A stretch of 64,000 nt of DNA. Origin: Streptomyces chartreusis NRRL 3882. GTDB lineage: Bacteria; Actinomycetota; Actinomycetes; Streptomycetales; Streptomycetaceae. The notes beneath the pieces are model-generated. The model ran no database searches. It had not been told where the DNA came from and saw only the letters and a program-made list of their open reading frames with translations. This document shows, piece after piece, positions 44,488 through 52,200 of this stretch; position 1 is the stretch's first letter, and the number at the start of each line of letters is the position of its first letter. Where the stretch lies: assembly GCF_900236475.1 (NCBI RefSeq), contig NZ_LT963352.1:5584001-5648000 (forward strand). Reading direction: 5' to 3'. Both the position numbers and the translations under genes were made by a program.

Positions 44488-44973
44488 GTGAGCACGCACA
44501 CGAAGGACCTCAAGGAGTACACCCACGACGAACTGGCCGCCCAGCCGATCGGCGCCTGGACGGGCCAGGCCTACCGCCTGGTCGTGGGAGCCCTCCGCGC
44601 CCAACTGGCGGTGGAGGGCCTCACCCAGCCCCACTGGTGGACCCTGAACCATGCCTCAGGCGCCCCCGGCTCATGGCCCCGAGCGACCCTGACCGACCGC
44701 CTGACCCCCTACGACGACCTGAACACCGACTTCGACCAGGTCTACGACGACCTGATCGCCCGAGGCTGGCTCACCGAGGACGCGACGGGCGCCATGACCC
44801 TGACCGAGGAGGGCGAGGCCGGCCGCCTCCGCGCCCGGGAACGCAACCTCCGCGTCCACGACCGAACCCACCAGGGCATCGCGCCCGCCGACTTCGTAGT
44901 GACGATCAACGTCCTGCGCCGGATCGTCGCCAACCTGGGCGGCAACGGAAACCTTCCCGACGGCGGCAAATAG
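44488..44973 (+). CDS. MarR-like winged-helix regulator
   Basis: A 161-residue protein with a winged-helix pattern of the MarR type (AYRLVVGALRAQLAVEGLTQ, YDDLIARGWLTEDATGAMTL, TEEGEAGRLRARERNLRVHD). Residues before the recognition helix are Trp/Pro-rich (PHWWTLNHASGAPGSWPRAT), unusual for MarR, and it may be a distinct subfamily. GGGAGGGG lies before the GTG. Expression appears to depend on a MerR-type promoter. Target genes are unknown. Confidence 0.8.
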   Translation: MSTHTKDLKEYTHDELAAQPIGAWTGQAYRLVVGALRAQLAVEGLTQPHWWTLNHASGAPGSWPRATLTDRLTPYDDLNTDFDQVYDDLIARGWLTEDATGAMTLTEEGEAGRLRARERNLRVHDRTHQGIAPADFVVTINVLRRIVANLGGNGNLPDGGK

Positions 44974-45049
44974 TTCGACAGGGCCCCGTCTCCCCGCCCA
45001 TCCTGCGGAGCGCACGGCCGCGCATCAACCCACCTGAGGGAGACGACCG

Positions 45050-45436
45050 TTGAACCCCACCATCCGCCACATCACCTTCGACTGCACCGGAGAGCCCTAC
45101 GAACTGGCCCGTTTCTGGTCCGAGTTGCTCGGCCACCCGATCTCCGACGAGGACAAGCCCGGCGACTCCGAGGTACTGATCGAGTTGCCGAACGGCGCCC
45201 CCGGCCTCCTCTTCGTACGAGTCGAGGAAGGCAAGGCAACCAAGAACCGCATCCACTTCGACCTGGGCCCCACAGGCCGCACCCGCTCCGAGGAGGTCGA
45301 ACGCGCCACAGGCCTCGGCGCCCGCGTCCTGACGGACCGCACCCTCCCGAACGGCAGGGGCTGGGTCGTCATGGCCGACCCCGAGGGCAACGAGTTCTGC
45401 GTCGAACGGGGAGAACTGGACCGGGTGGAGGACTGA
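45050..45436 (+). CDS. VOC-family (glyoxalase/dioxygenase-like) protein
   Basis: A 128-residue vicinal-oxygen-chelate protein: IRHITFDCTGEPYELARFWS at the start, IHFDLGPTGRTRSEEVERA in the centre and WVVMADPEGNEFCVERGELD at the end. The His/Glu positions of the fold are kept, but the group contains many non-enzymatic binding proteins. The start is a TTG with TGAGGGAGA upstream. It lies 76 bases after the MarR-like gene. Confidence 0.88.
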   Translation: MNPTIRHITFDCTGEPYELARFWSELLGHPISDEDKPGDSEVLIELPNGAPGLLFVRVEEGKATKNRIHFDLGPTGRTRSEEVERATGLGARVLTDRTLPNGRGWVVMADPEGNEFCVERGELDRVED

Positions 45437-45503
45437 CGTCAGGACGCTCTGGCTCCGGGGGTAGATCCATGGCACAACGCACTTAGGCCCTGTCGTCAAA
45501 GTC

Positions 45504-45819
45504 TCAGGCCCATAGGCAGGCGAACAGACCAGGCCCGCCGTAGCCCTCCAGACGGGCTCGCCGGGGCTTGGCTGGTCGTACCGGACGCGTATCCGCTGCG
45601 AACGGTAGATCGGATGAGCCGGCCGACCTTGGATTTGACCCTCACCTCCTCGCTGTCCGGAGGAGTGAAGGCGACTTCGGGGTAGAAGCGGGGGGCGCCG
45701 TCGCCGTCCGTGTCCTCACGGACGGCGATGATCTGCGCCTCTATCCACTGCCCGCGGGTGTAGAGGCAGAAGTTGTTCCACGCCTCCACAAAGGCCCAGA
45801 CCGAGAGCCATGCACACAC
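45504..45819 (-). pseudogene. DUF3592-type membrane protein broken by frameshifts
   Basis: The minus strand encodes TM-like WLSVWAFVEAW, then GQWIEAQIIAVREDTDGDGA and FYPEVAFTPPDSEEVRVKS, the DUF3592 pattern. After TVRSG the conserved continuation appears in a second frame (RIRVRYDQ) and then a third (PRRARLEGYGGPGLFACLW, stop at 45504), so two indels separate the pieces. An intact DUF3592 gene lies at 55624-56082. Decay or sequencing error are both possible. Confidence 0.6.
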
Positions 45820-45912
45820 GGGGATGAAGCCGCTTCGATGATCTGTTCCCAGCTCACGCGGGGAGGCTACAGCGCTGGTAACCAGGCGGCCCCCCTCATG
45901 AACTGTCTTGTT

Positions 45913-46539
45913 TTAGGCGGAGGGACGGGTGACCACGTTGATGTTGAACGTGTGTGATCCCAGACCGTTGGCGATGCCCATGAAGAGCAGGGCGAAGTGC
46001 TCCTGGCCGCGTGCGGTGGTGATGCCGCCGATGTCCAGCTGGGACGACGGGGGCCAGCCGAGGTCGGTGAGCAGCTGGGCTGTGGTCCGTTTGGCTTCGG
46101 CGTCGTCCCCGGAGAGAAAGACGGTGCTGGGGCCGTCCAGACTGTCTGGGGCGATCATCACGGTGGAGTCCATGGTGCACAGCGTCTTGACGACGGGGGT
46201 CAGGGGGAAGGCTTCCTGGATCTGTTCGGCAAGACTGCTGTTGGGGTGCGAGAGCTCTGTGAAGTCGTCGGAGAGACCGACCCCGACATCGATCAGCAGG
46301 GTGTCGGCCAGCGCTGGTGCTCCGATGGAGCGCAGTAAGTCCACGGAGACGGTTCCCGGGGTGGCGTTGACCAGTACCTCTGCGTGGACGGCCGTCTCGC
46401 TCAGGCCCGCCACGGGGAGACCTAAGTCTGTCCGCTCTTTGGGACGGCGTGAACCGAGGAGCACGTCGTGTCCTGCGGCGCTCCAGCCGTGGGCCAGTGC
46501 TCGGGCGACGTTTCCGGTGCCAAGTAGTCCTATACGCAT
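45913..46539 (-). CDS. NADPH-dependent F420 reductase-like oxidoreductase
   Basis: A 208-residue Rossmann-fold protein of the F420-dependent NADP reductase group (COG2085 type): MRIGLLGTGNVARALAHGW (nucleotide binding), DVLLGSRRPKE (NADP phosphate recognition), EVLVNATPGTVSVDLL, and PLTPVVKTLCTMDSTVM. The C-terminal part is helical. It may transfer hydride between NADPH and F420, which Streptomyces makes, or reduce another substrate. An F420-type oxidoreductase occurs at 61330 but is not linked. Confidence 0.85.
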   Translation of the reverse strand: MRIGLLGTGNVARALAHGWSAAGHDVLLGSRRPKERTDLGLPVAGLSETAVHAEVLVNATPGTVSVDLLRSIGAPALADTLLIDVGVGLSDDFTELSHPNSSLAEQIQEAFPLTPVVKTLCTMDSTVMIAPDSLDGPSTVFLSGDDAEAKRTTAQLLTDLGWPPSSQLDIGGITTARGQEHFALLFMGIANGLGSHTFNINVVTRPSA

Positions 46540-46611
46540 GGTGTGACGCTAACCGTCGTGAGGGCTCGGCGAATCGGACTACCGGCTCAGGCGAGACTGG
46601 CACCAACGGCG

Positions 46612-46703
46612 TAGGTCTGTGGTCGCTCGCCCCTCGCTACGACAAGACCGCCAAGGCCTGCCAGGAAGTCGTCACCGTGGCCGCGTTGTTGATATCGGTG
46701 TAA
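46612..46703 (+). pseudogene. C-terminal remnant of an IS5-like transposase
   Basis: The frame ending at the TAA at 46701-46703 encodes WSLAPRYDKTAKACQEVVTV then AALLISV, matching the conserved C-terminal R-(Y/F)-D-K-(T/L)-A ... A-A-x-L-I-W tail of IS5/IS1182-like transposases. Nothing upstream continues the domain, so only the tail of an old insertion remains, in the accessory region. Confidence 0.55.
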
Positions 46704-46742
46704 CACCTTGGCGACGACGCCTAGGACATAAGGGAGTTGAGA

Positions 46743-47249
46743 GTGGCGCACGACATAGCCGCGCTGGCGGAGGAGCTCAAGGCCATGGCTGCGGCCGATC
46801 ACCAGTCCTCGGTCCACGCGAACAGCGATGACCCCGCCGAGCAACTGGCATGGCGCCGGCTGACCGCACGGCACGGTGACCGGCTGAGCGAGATCATGAA
46901 CGAGTACGGCTGGCCCACGGCGGACCTGGTCGGCGAGGAGGCCGCCCGCGCGGCTTGGCTGATCGCCCAGCACGCCGACCGACAGCTAGACGTCCAGCGC
47001 CGCGCCCTCCACCTCATGCAGCAGGCGGTGACGGCAGGTTCGGCCAGCCCCCGCGAGCTGGCCTTCCTCCGCGACCGCACGCGGGTCAACGAGGGCCGCA
47101 AACAGCTCTACGGCACACAGATCGCCGGCGTGAAGGACGGATCACCGGTGCCGTGGCCCTGCGAGGAACCCGAGCGCATGGACGAACTCCGCGCGGAGGT
47201 CGGCATCGAGCCCTTCGACGAATACGTCGCCAAGTTCTCACTGACCTGA
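46743..47249 (+). CDS. DUF6624 family protein
   Basis: A 168-residue soluble protein with the DUF6624 pattern: RLTARHGDRLSEIMNEYGWP, LVGEEAARAAWLIAQHADRQ, LDVQRRALHLMQQAV, LAFLRDRTRVNEGRKQLYGT and AEVGIEPFDEYVAKF. The QHAD and YGTQ motifs are invariant in the relatives I recall, but no activity is established. GTG 46743 is chosen over TTG 46737. It immediately follows the transposase remnant. Confidence 0.82.
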   Translation: MAHDIAALAEELKAMAAADHQSSVHANSDDPAEQLAWRRLTARHGDRLSEIMNEYGWPTADLVGEEAARAAWLIAQHADRQLDVQRRALHLMQQAVTAGSASPRELAFLRDRTRVNEGRKQLYGTQIAGVKDGSPVPWPCEEPERMDELRAEVGIEPFDEYVAKFSLT

Positions 47250-47518
47250 CGCCAGGCACGAAGGCCGGGCCCCAACCGCCCCCCACCACTCACCGTCTAC
47301 CCGGCGACGGCCCTACACCCCACCCCAACCGCCCCGGAACCGTCAACTCGGAAAACTCGGGAGGTCGTGAGCACCTCACAGCCAACCTGACGGTTACAGC
47401 CCGGCTTGAGGTGGTGGAACAGTCCGCCGTAGCCGGGTGATGACCGCCAGCTCGGTGAAACAGCCAGGGGCGGGAGCGCCGTGTGCGTTGCTAGCAGCAG
47501 CGTGGCGGGACGCACCCG
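47250..47518. other. Intergenic gap without recognised gene
   Basis: About 270 bases between convergent genes with no gene or strong hairpin seen; short open frames have unconvincing translations. Confidence 0.4.
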
Positions 47519-47734
47519 TTAGCGCGCCACCCCGCCGACCTTCACGGTCTGGACGAAGAAGCGCCAAGCATCGCTTCCCACCACGATCACACCCGCCTCC
47601 GCACCCTTTGAGTCGCGGACGAGCGCACCGCCTCCAGCGAAGGCACACTCGACGCACTCGCCCCCGGCACCGTTGCTGTAGGACGACGTGAACCACACCG
47701 GACGGCCGCTTCCGCCGGAAGCTTCTATTGTCAT
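47519..47734 (-). CDS. DUF397 small protein
   Basis: A 71-residue DUF397 protein (VWFTSSYSNGAGGECVECAF, VRDSKGAEAGVIVVGSDAWR, FFVQTVK). These small actinobacterial proteins act together with an adjacent DUF5753 XRE regulator, for example in WhiJ/AbaA-type systems linked to development and antibiotic production, where the small partner is thought to modulate the DNA-binding protein. It overlaps the XRE gene by four bases. Confidence 0.93.
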   Translation of the reverse strand: MTIEASGGSGRPVWFTSSYSNGAGGECVECAFAGGGALVRDSKGAEAGVIVVGSDAWRFFVQTVKVGGVAR

Positions 47735-48579
47735 CTTGCGTAATCCTTCAAGATCGACTCGATCAACAGGGCCGAGCGTTGAGGACTCAAGGCCGCGGCC
47801 CGGAGGCCGTCGAACGCCCTCGTGTACTCACGGACATGATGCTCGCCCTCCAAGTACATGGCATCGGTGATGCCGTCTCGATACACGAGGTCCGGATCCT
47901 CCGGGGCCGGGAAACCCAGCATGGTGAACGAACCGGTGGCCGGATAGGTCCCTGAGTCGAATGGAAGGACCTGCAAGGTCACGGTCGGCAGATCGGCCGT
48001 CTCCCGGACACGTTCCATCTGCTCTCGCATCAGAGTGTGATCCCCGATGACGTGGCGCAGGGCACCCTCGTTAACGATGAACCAGGCGTCGGGCGCATCC
48101 GGCCGCCTCAGCATGGCCTGGCGTTCCATGCGCACCTGCACCGCCTTGGTGATGTCCTCGGCCGACATGTGCGCACCGGACTTGTGGAGCTCGGACGCGT
48201 ACACCTCGGTCTGCATGAGGCCGGGTACGACCTCGCACTGGTACTGGCGGAAGGTCGAAGCATCCTGTTCGAGGCCGATGTAGATGTTGAACCACTCGGG
48301 GACGCCGGCGCCGTGGACCTGCCACCAACCGCGCACTTTCGCCTGCCGGGCCAGCGACTTGAGGAACTCGCGCAGCTCGTCGCTCGTGCCGTAGAAGCGG
48401 CACAGGGCATCGATGTCCGACGGCTGGATACGCCCACTGCCCGTCTCCATCCGGTTGACCTTGGAGCCGCTCCAGTCCAGGGCCGCACCGACCTGGGCGC
48501 AGGTGAGTGTGCTCGTCTCGCGGAGCTTCTTCAGCTCGATCGAGAGGCGCCGACGGCGTGCCGTTGGTGAACCGGCCAT
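47731..48579 (-). CDS. XRE-family regulator with DUF5753 domain (WhiJ/AbaA-like)
   Basis: A 282-residue regulator with an N-terminal helix-turn-helix (LKKLRETSTLTCAQVGAALD, WSGSKVNRMETGSGRIQPSD) and the C-terminal DUF5753 domain (AGVPEWFNIYIGLEQDASTF, YQCEVVPGLMQTEVYASEL, GALRHVIGDHTLMREQMERV). Its stop overlaps the DUF397 start, and the divergent gene is an anti-sigma-like ATPase. This three-gene set is repeated many times in Streptomyces genomes and tunes development and secondary metabolism. Confidence 0.94.
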   Translation of the reverse strand: MAGSPTARRRRLSIELKKLRETSTLTCAQVGAALDWSGSKVNRMETGSGRIQPSDIDALCRFYGTSDELREFLKSLARQAKVRGWWQVHGAGVPEWFNIYIGLEQDASTFRQYQCEVVPGLMQTEVYASELHKSGAHMSAEDITKAVQVRMERQAMLRRPDAPDAWFIVNEGALRHVIGDHTLMREQMERVRETADLPTVTLQVLPFDSGTYPATGSFTMLGFPAPEDPDLVYRDGITDAMYLEGEHHVREYTRAFDGLRAAALSPQRSALLIESILKDYAR

Positions 48580-48777
48580 CCCAACCCTCTTTCCGGTAGC
48601 GGGCGTTCAGTCTCGCGCCAAGTGTTGTGCTTGCCAATCACACGGAAGTGGGAATCCCGCCGTGCACATTGCACGACGGGATGCGCTGCCAGCACAGTGG
48701 TCGACAGCACAACTCAAAGTGATCGTTCGTGACGCTGCGCTTCCCGTGCGGTGTCGACCGCGACGAGAGGGGTCCGC

Positions 48778-49443
48778 GTGAGCCAGGAAGCATGCATGTC
48801 GCGCAAGCCGTGGGAGCTTGCCTTCACGGCTGAACCCGTGGAGGTGGCCGCACTGCGCCGGACCATGCGACTGCACCTAGGCCTTTGGGGGATGCTCGAC
48901 ATCACAGACGAGGCCCAACTGTGCGTCAGCGAACTGGTGTCCAACGTCATCACGCATGTTGGACACGGCACTCCCGCGACGCTGGCTGTCTCCATGCGAG
49001 GCACGCACCTGCGCATCGAGGTGCATGACCCCGACACACGTGCGCTGCCCGTCCTCCGCGATCCGAGCACCGAATCCCTGGAGGGGAGGGGCATGGCGCT
49101 CGTGGACGCCGTTGCCGATCGCTGGGGTGTGCTGCTACGTCCGGACCGTAAGGTCACGTGGTGCGAGCTGGCCACAAAACTCACCGCACCCAACGGCCAC
49201 GTGGAAGCACCCAGCGTGATGCGGGCCGAAGCCCTGCTCAGTCTCTACGCCGCTGCTACGCCGTTGCCGTGCAGAACGGGCGTGGGTAGGTTGACCTCGG
49301 TCGTGGCGGAGGAGACGGTGATCGCGGCGATCACCGACTTCCTCCACTGGCTCCGAGCCCACGGCCGCGACGCGGACGACACGATCGACCGAGCACAGAT
49401 GCGTTTCGAGGCCGAGTGCGCCGCTCCGTGTGAAGGGGCGTGA
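48778..49443 (+). CDS. HATPase anti-sigma-like ATP-binding protein
   Basis: A 221-residue protein with a GHKL ATPase domain of the anti-sigma factor (SpoIIAB/RsbW) type: N box LCVSELVSNVITHVGHGTP, G1 IEVHDPDTRALP, G2 ESLEGRGMALVDAVADRWGV. An about 80-residue helical C-terminal extension follows, which is not part of the minimal domain. GTG 48778 follows GAGAGGGG. It is divergent from and functionally linked to the XRE-DUF397 pair. The kinase or binding partner is unknown. Confidence 0.88.
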   Translation: MSQEACMSRKPWELAFTAEPVEVAALRRTMRLHLGLWGMLDITDEAQLCVSELVSNVITHVGHGTPATLAVSMRGTHLRIEVHDPDTRALPVLRDPSTESLEGRGMALVDAVADRWGVLLRPDRKVTWCELATKLTAPNGHVEAPSVMRAEALLSLYAAATPLPCRTGVGRLTSVVAEETVIAAITDFLHWLRAHGRDADDTIDRAQMRFEAECAAPCEGA

Positions 49444-49474
49444 GGAGTCATCGGGCTGAGACCGCATACGATAC

Positions 49475-50126
49475 TCAGCGCGCTGAGGTGTGGAACTCGC
49501 GTAGTCGGCCGCTGAGTTCGTGCAGCCCTTCGATGCGGAGGTCGGCAGTTCCAAGGCCTCGGCGGTGTTCCACTGCATGGTGGCCCAAGGCCCGCGATGT
49601 ACAAGCGCTGTGTGCAAACCCGCCTGCCTGGCAGGGCTGATGTCGCAGCGGTCACCGACGTAGAGGATCTCGCCGACGAGGGGCACGGCGTCGGCCACCC
49701 GTTTGAAGGACTCGGGGTCGGGCTTGCTGGCGCCCCAGTCGTCGGACGTACCGATCAAGTCGACGTCGTCGGAGACCAGCGTCCGCAAGATCCCCCGGCG
49801 CGTACAGTCTGATTGCCGGCGATACCGAGCCACAGCCCGTCGGCCCGGAGCTGCCTTAGCGTCGGACGGACATCCTCGTACAGATCCTCTTCCTCAAAGC
49901 TCTCGGGCTGCCCGGCAGCAGCTCGCTTCTCCCGCTCCTTGTAGAGATCGAAGCCGGGCCGGAACTCCTGGAACGTCTCCCGGTAGTCGCGGCCCTGGGC
50001 GATCACGGCCCCGAACATTGCATGGAAGGTATGCCGCGGCACACCCAGCCAGTCGGCCCAAGTGCCGTACTTGCGGGTCTCGTCCACGAGGCACTCGCCG
50101 ACGTCGAAGACCACTGCGCGAATCAT
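49475..50126 (-). pseudogene. HAD hydrolase gene with two frameshifts
   Basis: The N-terminal part is intact: VVFDVGECLVDETRKYGTWA with the nucleophile Asp, then a cap domain to LWLGIAGNQTVRAG. The conserved core continues one frame away (ILRTLVSDDVDLIGTSDDWG, SKPDPESFKRVADA, YVGDRCD) after a run of five G at about 49790-49795, and the last part (LGTADLRIEGLHELSGRLRE) in the third frame after about 49553, to a stop at 49475. Each shift is explained by one missing base. The intact protein would have 217 residues. Confidence 0.75.
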
Positions 50127-50172
50127 GTGAGAAGACTGTCCAAGGGTCGACGCGCATCGGTTGGGCTCAAGC

Positions 50173-51144
50173 TCACGACGCAGTGGAGATTTCGGAGGCC
50201 GAGGGGAGGTTGAAGTAGGGCTCGGGCCACTCGACGGCGCCGTCTGCGTCCGCTTGGGCCACGTGCTGCAAAAGCAGTGCTGTGGGGTCCTCTATGTTGC
50301 GCTTATCATCGCCGATCAGTAGGGGCTCCGTGATGGATATTGAGGGGTAGTCGATGCCTAGCAGTTTGCATATGTGCTCGAAATCCTCGTTCGTGTTTCC
50401 GTCGCCGAGGCTGCCGTGGAGGTAGTCGCGTAGGCGTGAACAGATGTCGAGCATCGCATTTCCGCTGTCCGTCACGCTGTATATGCCCCCTTGCGGGCTG
50501 TCGCTCTTCAAGAATCCTATGATGAAGAGCCGCTCCGTTTCGAATTGGAGAGCGTTTAGATTGACGTCCAGCGCCTTGGCTGTGTGTCGATGGCTTCGAT
50601 AACCAGCCCTCTTGACCTGCGACAAGATCTCGAGCGGAAGGCCGGGGCGCCTTGAGGATGCGAAACGGGTCACATCCGCGGAGGTGAGGCCCCCTAAGGC
50701 TACTTGGAGGAGGAGGTCCTTGGTGATCTCCTCTTTCAAGAGGTTGTGGACGGTTCTACGGGACTTTTCGTCGTCTGCATCGAAGTCCGCCGGCACCCAG
50801 AAGACCCGCAGGCGGGACAAGCTTTTGGGCATGGTCCGGAGGTAGTCCTGGGTAACCTCGGCGAGGCGAGAACGATTGCGACTCTCGTGCCGGGCAATGT
50901 ATACAGCCGCCGCGATGTCCTCATCGTGGAGAAGGGTTCTGAGGTCCTTGTCGATTCCATCTCCACCATGCCCCCAGAGCGTTTGCCCAGAGATCACTTT
51001 TGACCAGTCCTTCTTCAGGTCACAGGAGAAGTCAAAGCGCTTTCGCTGGCCCTCTGTGTAGCCAAATAGCCTGGATTTTGAAGCGCTCTCCATGATGTGG
51101 AGGGCCGCTTTTGACAGGAAGACATGCTCATCTGACTCTGGCAT
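50173..51144 (-). CDS. Unknown protein with winged-helix-like region, third gene of putative defence operon
   Basis: A 323-residue protein from lower-GC DNA. Residues 1-165 form an alpha/beta-like region (ALHIMESASKSRLFGYTEGQ, FDFSCDLKKDW, IAAAVYIARHESRNRSRLAE, LRVFWVPADFDADDEKSRRT). Residues about 165-240 look like a winged helix (GLPLEILSQVKRAGYRSHRH, GIYSVTDSGNAMLDICSRL), and the C-terminus is acidic. I recognise no family. It lies 30 bases after the SRA-like gene on the same strand, so it is likely an effector or regulator of the same system. Confidence 0.75.
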   Translation of the reverse strand: MPESDEHVFLSKAALHIMESASKSRLFGYTEGQRKRFDFSCDLKKDWSKVISGQTLWGHGGDGIDKDLRTLLHDEDIAAAVYIARHESRNRSRLAEVTQDYLRTMPKSLSRLRVFWVPADFDADDEKSRRTVHNLLKEEITKDLLLQVALGGLTSADVTRFASSRRPGLPLEILSQVKRAGYRSHRHTAKALDVNLNALQFETERLFIIGFLKSDSPQGGIYSVTDSGNAMLDICSRLRDYLHGSLGDGNTNEDFEHICKLLGIDYPSISITEPLLIGDDKRNIEDPTALLLQHVAQADADGAVEWPEPYFNLPSASEISTAS

Positions 51145-51174
51145 GGGTGCTCCAAGGATGTGTGCCGGGTGCTC

Positions 51175-52158
51175 CTACTTGGCTGAAAATCTCGTGTAGC
51201 CATGCGCATCCTGGTAGACGAGGTCGATTCCCTCTGTATGGAGAAGATTTAGTAAGTCACCCTGGGGCTTCTCCGGGAGCAGCACGGTCAGCTTGGGGTC
51301 GCGCGGCTTAATGTGTCGCACGAAATCCTTCAGTTGACCAATAGCTATATGTAGCTCATCGCGACTACTGGCGCCCCTAATCGCATACAGTTCATGCGTG
51401 GTGGCGTCGTATAGATCAGTCTTGAGCGTCTTGGTCGTACCTGAGATCTTTATTTGGTAAGCACAAACTTCATGCCCACGCTGGGTGAGATGGTCGAGGT
51501 ACTGCTCTCGCAACGCAGATTGGCGGAGGTCGGCTATGAGGCTCGGCTGCGCAGCCCGCCTGCTCTCTGACGCTCGTTTCCTCTTCGGCTCTACCATTTT
51601 GCATGTGACTACCGTGGCGGAAACCTTTTGACTATCGGTTTCTCCCGCGCGCGAGATGACATCCTGGGTGAGGCGCTCATAGTCTCCCTTGGGCCGGAGG
51701 CGGAAGACGATGATGCGACGCCGCTCCCCCTCCTCGTCATTCGTCTCGCGCACGGTATACGGCTGCTGCGAGTCCAACTCAAACTCGCCAATGTAACGCT
51801 GCCGCTTGGCGGCTGATTTTGAGCCGGGCACCTTGCCTGCCGCCATGAAGACACGGAGAGACCTTCCCGTGTCCGCGTGGCACAGGACGGCAGCGTTGCG
51901 GGAGCCGTTCAGTCCCAGAAACGTTTGCTCTCCACGAGTGCCCTGACCGGTGTACTCGAACACCGGCCCGCGCTCGTCCTCTTCCTCTAGCCAGCCGTCC
52001 TCATAGCCGTACTTCTTGCCACTGTCGTGATCCACGTAGATGAGGATGTTTGGGGTGGTGTTGGAGGGAATGATCCCTCCCTGTGTTCCTCCGCCGAACA
52101 GCTCCTTCATCTCAGCACGCGTGGTCATCAGACCGGGCTTGATCGAAGCTAAGTCCAT
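51175..52158 (-). CDS. SRA-like modified-base reader with degenerate PD-(D/E)XK-like C-terminus
   Basis: A 327-residue protein. Residues about 10-165 resemble the ScoMcrA-type SRA fold that flips modified cytosine: ELFGGGTQGGIIPSNTTPNI, YGYEDGWLEEEDERGPVFEY, TGQGTRGEQTF. The C-terminal about 120 residues follow the restriction-nuclease pattern (YLDHLTQRGHEVCAYQIKIS, LKTDLYDATTHELYAIRGAS, IAIGQLKDFVRHI), but the usual E-x-K is replaced by A-I-R, suggesting loss of catalysis. It sits 42 bases after the helicase gene. Inferred role: recognition of modified phage DNA. Confidence 0.8.
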   Translation of the reverse strand: MDLASIKPGLMTTRAEMKELFGGGTQGGIIPSNTTPNILIYVDHDSGKKYGYEDGWLEEEDERGPVFEYTGQGTRGEQTFLGLNGSRNAAVLCHADTGRSLRVFMAAGKVPGSKSAAKRQRYIGEFELDSQQPYTVRETNDEEGERRRIIVFRLRPKGDYERLTQDVISRAGETDSQKVSATVVTCKMVEPKRKRASESRRAAQPSLIADLRQSALREQYLDHLTQRGHEVCAYQIKISGTTKTLKTDLYDATTHELYAIRGASSRDELHIAIGQLKDFVRHIKPRDPKLTVLLPEKPQGDLLNLLHTEGIDLVYQDAHGYTRFSAK

Positions 52159-52200
52159 GCTCCGACGTTAGCTGATCGCTCTGACATCGAACGCGGTCAA

